From: Modicisalibacter muralis | GTDB lineage: Bacteria > Pseudomonadota > Gammaproteobacteria > Pseudomonadales > Halomonadaceae | Direction of reading: 5' to 3' | Assembly: GCF_900102945.1 (NCBI RefSeq) | Contig: NZ_FNGI01000009.1 | Coordinates: 62,001 to 126,000 of the forward strand | Length of the DNA: 64,000 bases | Part shown: in pieces, positions 35,613 through 44,527 of the stretch | Numbering within the stretch: position 1 is the first letter of the stretch | Layout of the letters: each line of letters begins with the position of its first letter | Notes under the pieces: model-generated | Seen by the model: only the letters and a program-made list of their open reading frames with translations | Databases searched by the model: none | What the model was told of the DNA's origin: nothing | Program-made: the position numbers and the translations under genes

Positions 35613-37515
35613 CGCCGTGCCACCCCCGCTGCCCAGTTGCCAGTCCACCGATGGTACGGTGCAGTTGCCCGATTGCGCCGCCAAGGTATTGGTGGTTCTC
35701 GAACACAAGGACACCCTGGGGCAGCCACTGCCCGAGGGCATTCGCGTCGAGGTGCGCGATAGCCGTCGGAGAAGTTACCTGGGCGTTACCGATACCGAGG
35801 GCGTCAGCCAGCATCCCGGCGTGATCGCCGGGCTGTTTTCCTGGCAACTGCTGGCCGCGCCGGGGCGCCATCTGGTGGCCGTCGATGGCCAGCCGGTGCA
35901 CCCCGTCGCGGCGGGGCTGGGTGCGCCGGAAGCCAACGCGGTGATGCACGAGACGACCGTGACCGCGACCTATCTGCCGCCACCGATCCTCATCGATCTG
36001 CATACCTCACCGGGTAGCGGCGCGGATCGCTTGAGCGACGACCAACTCGAGCAATTGCGCCGGGATGGCGATAGCGCCACGCTGTTCGTGCACGGCTACA
36101 ACGTCGCCCGCGGCGACTGGGGGCGCTTCAGTGTCGAGGCCGAGGCTGCCGACGCCGGTGGACCGTTTCGCTTGGGCGCCCCGCTGCTGCGGCCCAGTGG
36201 CGCGGCCACGGTATCGACGCTGTGTCAGAGCCAGGCTTTGGAGGCCGACGCACGCGGCCTGAACGGCAGCGGCGCCTGTAGTTGGCTGGCCAGCATGGAG
36301 TACCAGTTCAATCGCGCCGCCGGGATGGCGGACGCCGACTGGCGACCCTACAGCCGAGTGGTGGGTATCGCCTGGCCCGGTGACACCGGTTCAACCGCCT
36401 TCGTCGAGGCCGAGTTCAGCGCCATGCAAAGCGGCCGGCGGTTGGTCACGGTGCTCGGGCAACTGATCGACGCCAAACTGTCGATCAACATCGTCAGTCA
36501 CTCGCTGGGCGCGCGGGTGGTGTTAACGGCGCTGAACATCCTCGGCGAGCGTATCACGGGCCCGTGCATCGACAACCTGTTCCTGTGGGAACCGGCGGTG
36601 GCCGACAACGCCCTGTCGCCGGACAGCCCGTTTACCACGGCCGCGCTGAAGGGCGGCTACGATGAGAGCTTCGGCCAGAATTCGCCGGGCCGCGAGACGC
36701 ACCCGCTGGGCATGGGCACCTTCCCGCTAGCGCATCGCTCAATAAAGAATACCGTGGTGCTGCACTCGCGCGAGGACGGCATCCTCGGCCCCAGCGGCGA
36801 GCCGGACGCCAGCGCGTGGTACGATCCCCGCGACTGGCTGGACGACGTCGCGGCCTTCGTCGACGCGCCCCAGGACGACCGCCTGGGCGAGCTCGGCGGC
36901 GCCTACCCCAAGAAGTGGTGGACCTTCCCGCCGCTGGTCGCCGGCGGCCTGGGCTATTTCCGCGACTATTACTTCGAACGCGCCCGGGCGCTGGGCGGCG
37001 ACTGGGAAGCGGCGATGTTGGTGCACCTGCAACAGCGCGCCCAGCATGAACCCCACATCCAGCACCTTATCGATCGCGCCTGGGACGCCCTCACCCAAGC
37101 GATCATCGACGAAGCGCGTCGGGCGGCGGCGGCAACCCCCGCTGGCCCGCTCGACCCCAACGTTCCCTTGCCAGAGTACGATCTGCTCAAACCGCTGGCG
37201 CATCATGGCCGGATCAGTGAGTTGATGGCGGAACGCTTCGCCGAACGTCTGCGCCGGCTCGGCCAGCGCGACAACTGGCAGCCCCGCGATCGGCAGGTAA
37301 GACCGGCATTGGGACTGGTGGGGTTTAAGAAGGTGGAGGATGTAGAGTTTTTTGCCAAAAAACTAACTAAAGATACTTTTGGCTTCGTAGACCAATCGAC
37401 CTGGCTACTCGCCCATTCGGCGATGAAGTACCCCACCGAGGAAACCTTTATCAAGAGCTACAAGGAAGGCATCATCAACCAAATAAAGGAGAGATCGCGC
37501 TTTGGACGCTATTAG
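35605..37515 (+). CDS. Putative T6SS alpha/beta-hydrolase (lipase-fold) effector
   Basis: This 636-residue protein has an N-terminal beta-rich segment (about 25-110, resembling a carboxypeptidase-regulatory-like domain). An alpha/beta-hydrolase core follows: oxyanion-type LFVHGYNV (His163) and nucleophile elbow VSHSLGARV with Ser300 in S-H-S-L-G. The variant elbow (Ser where lipases usually have Gly) occurs in DUF900-type hydrolases. The start at 35605 with CAGGAGG overlaps the adaptor gene by 8 nt. Position after vgrG and DUF4123 and before a lipoprotein points to a secreted lipase or phospholipase toxin. The last ~65 codons are distinctly AT-richer than the rest. Confidence 0.75.
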   Translation: MTSAVPPPLPSCQSTDGTVQLPDCAAKVLVVLEHKDTLGQPLPEGIRVEVRDSRRRSYLGVTDTEGVSQHPGVIAGLFSWQLLAAPGRHLVAVDGQPVHPVAAGLGAPEANAVMHETTVTATYLPPPILIDLHTSPGSGADRLSDDQLEQLRRDGDSATLFVHGYNVARGDWGRFSVEAEAADAGGPFRLGAPLLRPSGAATVSTLCQSQALEADARGLNGSGACSWLASMEYQFNRAAGMADADWRPYSRVVGIAWPGDTGSTAFVEAEFSAMQSGRRLVTVLGQLIDAKLSINIVSHSLGARVVLTALNILGERITGPCIDNLFLWEPAVADNALSPDSPFTTAALKGGYDESFGQNSPGRETHPLGMGTFPLAHRSIKNTVVLHSREDGILGPSGEPDASAWYDPRDWLDDVAAFVDAPQDDRLGELGGAYPKKWWTFPPLVAGGLGYFRDYYFERARALGGDWEAAMLVHLQQRAQHEPHIQHLIDRAWDALTQAIIDEARRAAAATPAGPLDPNVPLPEYDLLKPLAHHGRISELMAERFAERLRRLGQRDNWQPRDRQVRPALGLVGFKKVEDVEFFAKKLTKDTFGFVDQSTWLLAHSAMKYPTEETFIKSYKEGIINQIKERSRFGRY

Positions 37516-38752
37516 AAACAGTGACAAGCATCGCGCCTCGGGGCGCTGGGTGCAGCTTGGTTTGGCGCTTTTCGTCATCGTGTTACTGACAGGCTGCGCA
37601 GTTAGTCGCCATCAACCAGGGGGGCAACTTGGACCGGTAATGGCACTCGGCGTTTCCAGTGACGGTCGCTATGCCATCAGCACGCATCAATCCAAGCATC
37701 TCGTGCTCTGGAATCTGCAAGAGCATAGCCGAGACATTCTCTCCACCAATGCCAATATCTACAGCGCTTATTTCATTCGTAATCGCAATGCGTTTCTATG
37801 GCAAGACCTGAACGATACCGTGCGAGTACAAACAGTCGATGGCGAGGTGCTCAGGCAGTTTTCGCACTTTCCGACGTATGGTCATGTCGTTGGTGAAAAC
37901 CTGGATCACTACCTTTCCGCGAATGCGACCTGGAATATCTATTATGGGCACGGCGATGAGATGCAACCCGTGTTGCGTGACAGCGATAGCCCCAGCGTTA
38001 TCGGCAGCGGCAAAGTGCTCAAACTCAGCTTGGCCGAGAACGGCTACTTTGTTTCCGCAGGGTCTGGCTTTAGAGAAGTCGATCAGCGGCCAATAGCGAG
38101 TCACCCAACAGTCAGGCCGCTGGATGATCTGCGTTTTTCATCGAACTATGCCGGCGTGGTGCTTTGGGATGTTAATACACTAGAACCTGTTGCCAAATTG
38201 CCCGGCAATAACGTCAAAGTCGACGCGGCTATTAGCCCCAACGGCCAATGGGTCGTTAGTGGCGATGAGAATACCATCGGCTTGTATTGGAATACCGACC
38301 ACCTCAATGATCGTTATCGCATGGCCAGTTACTACCATGGTATTTTTTTGGATGATGCTCCTTCCGGGGCCGATAGCAGTCAGCAATGGGACAAAAGCCA
38401 GCTAATCCCTTTACCTCTAGCCAATGAGCCAGACCGCTGGGGTGATCGCAGCGTGGTCACCAACACCACCGTCGCCTTGGCCTTTATCAACGACAGCGAA
38501 GAATTCCTGCGCTTCGGCACCTATAGCCACTGGGTCGCGCTGTTCGAGGCCGGCAATCCCTGGCCGCAGAAATACTTCGATCTCGGCGACGATCCCTGGC
38601 CATCGACCTCGTCTTACCTGCGCAGCCTAAGTATCGCCACCGCGCCCCAGGCCAATGTGCTGGTCACCGGGCATCGCGACGATGGCGGCATCACGGTTTA
38701 TCGCTACGACCCTGAGGCGCAAACCCTGACCCGGGAATGGGTGGGCGAGTAG
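37502..38752 (+). CDS. WD40-like lipoprotein, candidate immunity protein
   Basis: This 416-residue lipoprotein has a hydrophobic signal segment (about 16-29) and lipobox LLTGC (Cys32), then repeated beta-propeller-like segments (MALGVSSDGRYAISTHQSKH, LVLWNLQEHS and KVDAAISPNGQWVVSGDENT). It starts at a TTG (37502) inside the effector's last codons, with AAGGAG upstream, so the two are translationally coupled. An envelope lipoprotein next to a periplasm-acting lipase effector is the usual immunity arrangement. Base composition is AT-richer than in vgrG. The immunity role is inference. Confidence 0.7.
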   Translation: MDAIRNSDKHRASGRWVQLGLALFVIVLLTGCAVSRHQPGGQLGPVMALGVSSDGRYAISTHQSKHLVLWNLQEHSRDILSTNANIYSAYFIRNRNAFLWQDLNDTVRVQTVDGEVLRQFSHFPTYGHVVGENLDHYLSANATWNIYYGHGDEMQPVLRDSDSPSVIGSGKVLKLSLAENGYFVSAGSGFREVDQRPIASHPTVRPLDDLRFSSNYAGVVLWDVNTLEPVAKLPGNNVKVDAAISPNGQWVVSGDENTIGLYWNTDHLNDRYRMASYYHGIFLDDAPSGADSSQQWDKSQLIPLPLANEPDRWGDRSVVTNTTVALAFINDSEEFLRFGTYSHWVALFEAGNPWPQKYFDLGDDPWPSTSSYLRSLSIATAPQANVLVTGHRDDGGITVYRYDPEAQTLTREWVGE

Positions 38753-38851
38753 CACCGGCCTATTTTAGGATATGATGAATTTTCCCACCGCTGGTCGCCG
38801 AGATGCTTGCGACAACCCGACTAGTCTCAACGCATTGGAGCGAACCCGCCG

Positions 38852-39475
38852 ATGAAGCACCATCCCGCCCACCGCTGGCTTTCACTAACACTTTCGCTGT
38901 TCGTCATGCTCACGGTGAGCGCCTGTGATGACCAGGACAGTGAAGAGGCGCTATCCGAGGGCGGTTACGTGCCACCCTTGCTGGAAGATCTGCCGTCGTG
39001 CGAGAGGATTTACAGCATTCTTGGCGACTTCACCGTTGGGCTAGTTCCGGGTGGAGACGATGAAAATGACGGACCGTGGGAGGGCCCGCTCAAATACGGC
39101 GTATCCTGCGCCTGGGTGACCGAAGAGGCGCTCAGCGGTAATCCCTTCGAAGCCATCAAGGCCAGCGGTGTTGCGGTGCAAATCATCGTGGAAGAAGATC
39201 CCCTCACCGAGGCAGACTATCGCCAACTGGGGATGATTGTGGAAGACCAACGGGCAGCGGATATCAACGGCCTCCTGGTCGTCCCGGGGGGAGAGCTCGA
39301 CCTGGCCGAGCCACTGAGTATCATCGGGCCGGCGGTGGTCGTTGGCCGTGTCTACATCGGTTTTGCTGCCGGAGGAGTCTACTTAGGACGGTCAGACGGG
39401 GTGAAAACTCTCACCAATGACAGCGCGGTTGAAGCAGGCGTTGCCTTGCACAGGGCTCTGGCCGAATCGAGGTAG
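38852..39475 (+). CDS. Lipoprotein of unknown function
   Basis: This 207-residue protein has a signal peptide and lipobox LTVSAC (Cys25). The acidic mature domain (CERIYSILGDF, YGVSCAWVTEEALSG, ADINGLLVVPGGELDL) matches no family I recognise. Two further Cys residues (about 50 and 89) could form a disulfide in the envelope. It follows the WD40-like lipoprotein by 99 nt and may be a second immunity or accessory protein of the same island. Its C-terminal composition returns to the genome norm. Confidence 0.55.
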   Translation: MKHHPAHRWLSLTLSLFVMLTVSACDDQDSEEALSEGGYVPPLLEDLPSCERIYSILGDFTVGLVPGGDDENDGPWEGPLKYGVSCAWVTEEALSGNPFEAIKASGVAVQIIVEEDPLTEADYRQLGMIVEDQRAADINGLLVVPGGELDLAEPLSIIGPAVVVGRVYIGFAAGGVYLGRSDGVKTLTNDSAVEAGVALHRALAESR

Positions 39476-39578
39476 CAACCCACGACCGATGCCGGTGGGC
39501 CGTTCCGGCTGGGCGGGCGCTCGCCATGGCGCATGATACCATTGGCGCATCGTTCACCGCTTTGTATCCGAGACGCTC

Positions 39579-41144
39579 ATGTCCCTCGACGATCTTCATC
39601 TCAACCTGCGCAACCTGACGCCGGACGATTATCCGCAGCTCAAGACGCTGATGGACGCGGTCTACGACGACCTCGGCGGCGCCTGGCCCAAGCCAACCAT
39701 CGACAAGCTGATCGACGAGTTTCCCGATGGCCAGATAATCATCGAGGACGACGAGCACATCGTTGGCATGGCCCTCTCCGCGCTGGTCGATTACGACACG
39801 TTCTCCAACCCGCATAAGTACGACGACCTGATCGGCCATCGCGAGATCATCCTCAACGACGCCAATGGCGATGCGCTTTACGGACTGGATGTGCTTATCA
39901 ATCCTGCCTATCGTGGCTACCGCCTGGGGCGCCGCCTTTACGAGGCGCGCAAGGAGCTGTGCCGTTCGATGAACCTGCGGGCGATTCTCGCCGGTGGGCG
40001 TATCCCCAATTACCACCAGCACGCCGACGACATGTCGCCCAGCGAGTATCTCGACGCAGTGGCGCGCAAGGAAGTTCACGACCCGATCCTGTCGTTCCAG
40101 TTGGCCAACGACTTCCTGGTCAAGCGCCTGCTGCGCAAGTACCTGCCGGAGGACGAGAAGTCGCAGGGCTACGCGACGCTGCTGGAGTGGAACAATATTC
40201 TCTTCGAGCCCGCGGAGCGGGTGATCGAAACGCGCAAGACGCAAGTGCGCGTCGGCGCCGTGCAGTGGCAGATGCGTGAATTCGCCTCAGTGGAGGCCGT
40301 GCTGCAGCAAGTCGAGTATTTCGTCGATGCGCTATCCGATTACCAGAGCGATTTCGCGGTGCTCCCCGAGCTGTTCAATACTCCACTGATGGGTCTGACC
40401 GATCAATCCGACCAGATACAGGCGATTCGCTTTCTGGCCGGCTTCACCGAGCGTTTCAAGACCGAAATTTCACGCATGGCAGTGTCCTACAATATCAACA
40501 TCATCGCCGGTTCGATGGTCGAGGAAGGCGACGACGGCAAGCTCTACAACGTCGCTTATCTGTGCCACCGCGACGGCTCCATCGAAAGCCAGGCCAAGCT
40601 GCACGTCACACCCCAGGAGCGTCGCGATTGGGTCGTGGAGGGTGGTGACGAACTGCACGTGTTCGACACCGACGCCGGGCGCATCGGCATACTGGTCTGC
40701 TACGACGTCGAGTTTCCCGAGTTGCCACGCCTGCTCGCCGATCAGGACATGGACATCCTGTTCGTGCCGTTCTGGACCGACACCAAGAACAGCTACCTGC
40801 GCGTGCGCCATTGTTCCCAGGCACGGGCCATCGAGAACGAGTGCTACGTGGTGCTGTGCGGCAGCGTGGGCAACGTGCCGTCGATCGAGAATCTGGATAT
40901 CCAGTATGCCCAGTCGTCGGTATTCTCGCCGTCGGATTTCGCCTTTCCCCACGACGCGGTGCTCTCCGAAACCACGCCGAATACCGAGATGGTGATGTTC
41001 TCGGATCTTGACCTGACGCGGCTCAAGGTGCTGCGCTCCGAGGGTTCGGTGACCAACCTCAAGGATCGCCGCAAGGATCTGTTCGACCTGCGCCTGCGCG
41101 ACTGGTCGTGGAAGGCCGGCGGCCGGCATCCCGGCGAAAGCTGA
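39579..41144 (+). CDS. GNAT acetyltransferase fused to carbon-nitrogen hydrolase
   Basis: This 521-residue two-domain protein has an N-terminal GNAT fold (about 5-210; acetyl-CoA loop region NPAYRGYRLGRRLYEARKEL). A nitrilase-superfamily amidohydrolase follows (about 222-510), with catalytic triad Glu264 (LPELFNTP), Lys340 (QAKLHVTP) and Cys374 (LVCYDVEFPE). The fusion is a known but functionally uncharacterised architecture. A plausible role is acylation and deacylation of an amine or amide metabolite. It may form an operon with the MtfA-like gene 27 nt downstream. Confidence 0.88.
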   Translation: MSLDDLHLNLRNLTPDDYPQLKTLMDAVYDDLGGAWPKPTIDKLIDEFPDGQIIIEDDEHIVGMALSALVDYDTFSNPHKYDDLIGHREIILNDANGDALYGLDVLINPAYRGYRLGRRLYEARKELCRSMNLRAILAGGRIPNYHQHADDMSPSEYLDAVARKEVHDPILSFQLANDFLVKRLLRKYLPEDEKSQGYATLLEWNNILFEPAERVIETRKTQVRVGAVQWQMREFASVEAVLQQVEYFVDALSDYQSDFAVLPELFNTPLMGLTDQSDQIQAIRFLAGFTERFKTEISRMAVSYNINIIAGSMVEEGDDGKLYNVAYLCHRDGSIESQAKLHVTPQERRDWVVEGGDELHVFDTDAGRIGILVCYDVEFPELPRLLADQDMDILFVPFWTDTKNSYLRVRHCSQARAIENECYVVLCGSVGNVPSIENLDIQYAQSSVFSPSDFAFPHDAVLSETTPNTEMVMFSDLDLTRLKVLRSEGSVTNLKDRRKDLFDLRLRDWSWKAGGRHPGES

Positions 41145-41171
41145 GCGGACGCCAACGTAGAGGAGCCGACG

Positions 41172-41975
41172 ATGAAATGGTGGCGCGCCTGGCGGGCCGA
41201 ACGCTTCGACGCGAATCACCCGTTTCCCGAGGATGACTGGCATGAGGCGCGCAAACGGGTGCCGCTACTCGCCGCCCTGAGCGACGACGACGCGCAGCGT
41301 CTCGGCCGGCGCGCCTGGCGACTACTCCACCGCAAGCGGCTGACGATTCCCGAAGGACTGGATTTCGATCTTGCCGCGCGGCTGGGCCTGATGGGCCAGG
41401 CCGGGCTGCTGACGCTGGGCTGGAGCGACGGCGATGCCAGCGATGCTTTCGCCAACGTCCATGAAATCCTGCTGCTGCCGGATAGCTTCCGGCGCAAGGT
41501 GGAAGAGATGGACGAGGCCGGCGTAGTGCATGAATACCATGACGAACGCGCCGGCGAGACCTGGTACCAGGGGCCGGTGGTGGTGTCGCTGACCGATGTC
41601 ATGGCCAGTGGCGACTGGACCGGCTTCAACGTGATCATTCACGAACTCGCCCACAAGATCGACATGGGCAACTCGCAGGATGTCGACGGCTTCCCGCCGC
41701 TGCCGCGCGGTATCGCCGCCGGCGAATGGCATCGCATCTTCACTGCGGTATGGGACGACCTGCAAGCGCGCCTGACGCGCGGCGAAGACACGCCAATCGA
41801 CGACTATGCAGCCAGCCATCCCGGTGAGTGTTTTGCGGTGTGTTGTGAATACTTTTTCGCCGCACCCCATGTGCTCGACGCGGCCTACCCTGAGCTCTAC
41901 GCACTGCTCGGTCGCTATTTTCGTCAGGCACCGCTGGAACGCATGCCCGCGGCAGTTGGCGTCATGGCAAAGTGA
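41172..41975 (+). CDS. mtfA: Zinc-dependent peptidase, MtfA family (M90)
   Basis: This 267-residue protein has the HExxH zinc motif NVIIHELAHKIDM (His157, Glu158, His161) and a downstream acidic ligand region PGECFAVCCEYFF, as in E. coli MtfA (peptidase family M90). MtfA binds the global repressor Mlc and has aminopeptidase activity. No signal peptide or membrane segment is evident. RBS-like GAGGAGCC precedes the ATG. Confidence 0.85.
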   Translation: MKWWRAWRAERFDANHPFPEDDWHEARKRVPLLAALSDDDAQRLGRRAWRLLHRKRLTIPEGLDFDLAARLGLMGQAGLLTLGWSDGDASDAFANVHEILLLPDSFRRKVEEMDEAGVVHEYHDERAGETWYQGPVVVSLTDVMASGDWTGFNVIIHELAHKIDMGNSQDVDGFPPLPRGIAAGEWHRIFTAVWDDLQARLTRGEDTPIDDYAASHPGECFAVCCEYFFAAPHVLDAAYPELYALLGRYFRQAPLERMPAAVGVMAK

Positions 41976-41985
41976 GGAGACCGGC

Positions 41986-42312
41986 TCAGTTATCGGGGGA
42001 TGTTGACCAGACCTTGGAGCGTTCCGGAGGCATGCGCTCCTCGCAGGGTAGCTCACGCGTCGACCAGGTCGTGCCGCCGGCCTGATGACAAATAGTCGCG
42101 CCCGACTCGCGATCATCGGCGCTTTCGACAGACTGTTCCCGTTCATCGATATGCAGGCCGTCGACAATCACTTCGATTTGCGGCGAGGGCCAATGGCGCT
42201 CCTGCCAAGGTTGGTGCTGATCCTGCCAGTCGTAATCGTCGGCCAAGGCGCCCAGCGAGATACCCATCGCAACCGATCCTAGCAGCATGCCAACCCAGAC
42301 CATCGTTTTCAT
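41986..42312 (-). CDS. Small secreted hypothetical protein
   Basis: This 108-residue protein has an N-terminal signal peptide (about residues 1-25, cleavage likely after GALA) and a short hydrophilic, Trp/His-rich mature part with two Cys (TICHQAG and ELPCEER). No family is recognised. The ATG at 42312 is used; an in-frame GTG three codons earlier is possible. It is convergent with the MtfA-like gene (10 nt). Confidence 0.5.
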   Translation of the reverse strand: MKTMVWVGMLLGSVAMGISLGALADDYDWQDQHQPWQERHWPSPQIEVIVDGLHIDEREQSVESADDRESGATICHQAGGTTWSTRELPCEERMPPERSKVWSTSPDN

Positions 42313-42358
42313 CACGTTCACTTTTTCTGCGTGCTTTAGAATGCGCTATGTCACCAGC

Positions 42359-43249
42359 CTAGTCGAAACGGCCACCGCCCGTCGCATCCAGGCCGCGCGC
42401 CAGCCAGTCCCATAGCAATGCCGCCTGCTCACGGAGCTGGCGCCGCGCCGGACGCACCAGCCAGAAACCCTCGTCGCTGGGCAGCGCCAATGCGAAGGGC
42501 GCGACCAGATCCTCACGCTGGGCCAGCAGCCCATGATGGGTCAAGGCCACGCCGCAGCCAAGCGCCGCCAGGTCCAATGTCATCACCTGGTTATCGCAGG
42601 ACAGCGTTCGGCACTGTCGATCCAGCCCCACCACGCCGGCATGCTCCAGCCAGGCTGGCCAGCCAACGGCAAACCCCACCGCATGCAGCAGCGTCTCGCC
42701 GGTCAGGTCCGCCGGTCGATTCAGCCTGCCGGCCAGTTCAGGGGTGCAGGCTGGCAGCATCGCTTCGTCACCCAGCGAGAGTGCTTCGACATCCACCCAG
42801 TCGCCACGCCCGTAGCGTATCTCCAGATCGGCACCCTCAGGACCGAAATCCGCCGCCCATATGGCACTGACCAGGCGCACCGCGACATGCGGGTAAGTAC
42901 GATGGAAGAGCAACAGGCGTGGCGCTAGCCAGCTTTGCTGCATGACCGGCGTGGCACGCAATGTCACCGGTGCCTCCGGGCGCGGGCCGAACACCTCGGC
43001 AGTACCCTCGGCCAGCCGTGTGAATGCTTCCCGAATGCTGGGCAACCAAGCCTGCCCGGCGGGTGTCAGCGTCAGGCTACGCGGATGACGCACGAATAGC
43101 TTCTGACCCAGGCGATCTTCGAGCAGGCGAATGCGCTGACTGACCGCCGATTGGGTCACGCCCAGCTCGTGGCCGGCTGCGGTGAAGCTCAATGTGCGGG
43201 CCGCGGCTTCGAAGGCCTGCAGCCAGAGAATCGGCGGCAGCGGCGTCAT
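42359..43249 (-). CDS. LysR-family transcriptional regulator (GcvA-like)
   Basis: This 296-residue LysR protein has HTH AFEAAARTLSFTAAGHELGV followed by TQSAVSQRIRLLEDRLGQKL, and a type-2 periplasmic-binding-fold effector domain. It is divergent from the choline/betaine binding-protein gene (202 nt apart), so it likely controls that gene. The effector is unknown. Confidence 0.85.
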   Translation of the reverse strand: MTPLPPILWLQAFEAAARTLSFTAAGHELGVTQSAVSQRIRLLEDRLGQKLFVRHPRSLTLTPAGQAWLPSIREAFTRLAEGTAEVFGPRPEAPVTLRATPVMQQSWLAPRLLLFHRTYPHVAVRLVSAIWAADFGPEGADLEIRYGRGDWVDVEALSLGDEAMLPACTPELAGRLNRPADLTGETLLHAVGFAVGWPAWLEHAGVVGLDRQCRTLSCDNQVMTLDLAALGCGVALTHHGLLAQREDLVAPFALALPSDEGFWLVRPARRQLREQAALLWDWLARGLDATGGGRFD

Positions 43250-43451
43250 GAGTAAGCGAGGTATAAGTTAAACTTGGCCATAGGCCTCAGATTAATCGTT
43301 TGTCGGGACGAGGACCAGGCGTCATTCTCGATATCCTACCCGCGCTCGCGCTACGCCTGCCGGATGCGGTATGGGTGACGCGACCCGTGCCCATAACGAC
43401 AAAACCAATACCGGTACCGTCTTGTCTTTATTCATGAGAAGGAAGCAACCC

Positions 43452-44387
43452 ATGCCCCACTCGCTGCCTAGAACGTTCCTCGCCCTGCCGCTGGCCATTG
43501 CCGCCGTGCTACCCGCCCAGGCCGACGATGCCACGCTCGATTTCGGTGTCCCCGCCTGGCCGGGCATCACCGTGAAGAACGAGATCGCCGTGCAATTGCT
43601 CGAGCCGCTCGGCTATGCGACGCAAAGCCACGAACTTGGCTTGCAGGTGATCTACCAGGCGCTGGGCGCGAACGATCTCGATGTTTTCCTCGGTGGCTGG
43701 CTGCCGGCTCAGCAGGCGATGCTCGAGCCACTCGAGGAAAGCGGAGAAGTCGTGCGCGTCGCCAACAACGTCGACGGCGCGCAAATGACCCTGGCGGTGC
43801 CCGAATACGTTTATGAGAATGGCATACAGAGCTTTGCCGACCTGGATCCCAATCGCGGGTTGTTCAATGGCGAGATCTATGGCTTCGGCGCCGGTTCGGC
43901 AGCCAGTGAGATTCTTATCAAGGCGATGGAAGAGGATGCCTGGGGCCTCGCCGACTGGAGCATCGTCGACACCAGCATCGTCGGCATGCTCGGCGCCGCT
44001 GAGAGTGCCATCGAGCGCAAGGAACCGATCATCTGGGTCGGCTGGACGCCGCATTGGATGAACCTCGAGCTGCCGATGCGCTATCTGGAAGATCCCAAGA
44101 ACCTGTTCGGCGACAATAACGGCCAGAGCGAAGTGCTGACGCTGATTCGCGGCGACTATGCCGAGACACACCCCAATCTGGTGACGTTCTTCGAGCAATT
44201 CATTTTCAGCGCCGAGGAGCAGAGTTGGATGATTCAGGGCTTTGCCCTGGATGAGCGCCCGGCCCCCGACGTCGCCAAAGAGTGGATCGAACGCAATCCC
44301 GAACGTATCAAGAGCATGCTCGAAGGCGTGACCACCAAAAGCGGTCAACCTGCGTGGCCGGTCGTTAGCGAATTCCTGGCGCTGTAA
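43452..44387 (+). CDS. Choline/glycine betaine ABC transporter binding protein (OpuAC/ProX-like)
   Basis: This 311-residue periplasmic binding protein has a signal peptide (cleavage likely after AQA, about residue 24) and an OpuAC-type fold. FGVPAWPGITVKNEIAVQLL, IYQALGANDLDVFLGGWLP and IIWVGWTPHWMN supply the aromatic residues that cage quaternary amines in this family. The ATG at 43452 has AAGGAAG. No permease or ATPase gene adjoins it, so it is an orphan binding protein serving a transporter elsewhere. Confidence 0.85.
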   Translation: MPHSLPRTFLALPLAIAAVLPAQADDATLDFGVPAWPGITVKNEIAVQLLEPLGYATQSHELGLQVIYQALGANDLDVFLGGWLPAQQAMLEPLEESGEVVRVANNVDGAQMTLAVPEYVYENGIQSFADLDPNRGLFNGEIYGFGAGSAASEILIKAMEEDAWGLADWSIVDTSIVGMLGAAESAIERKEPIIWVGWTPHWMNLELPMRYLEDPKNLFGDNNGQSEVLTLIRGDYAETHPNLVTFFEQFIFSAEEQSWMIQGFALDERPAPDVAKEWIERNPERIKSMLEGVTTKSGQPAWPVVSEFLAL

Positions 44388-44527
44388 AAAGCGAAGCACT
44401 GGCACTGTAAGCAGCGAGGCGCCCGCGGTGAACAATGCTATCGGGCGGTAGCATTCAAGATTGGCCGCCGCCCGGCGGGCGCGTATCCTAATGGCGAACT
44501 TACCACGTCACCGGATGTACATACGGT

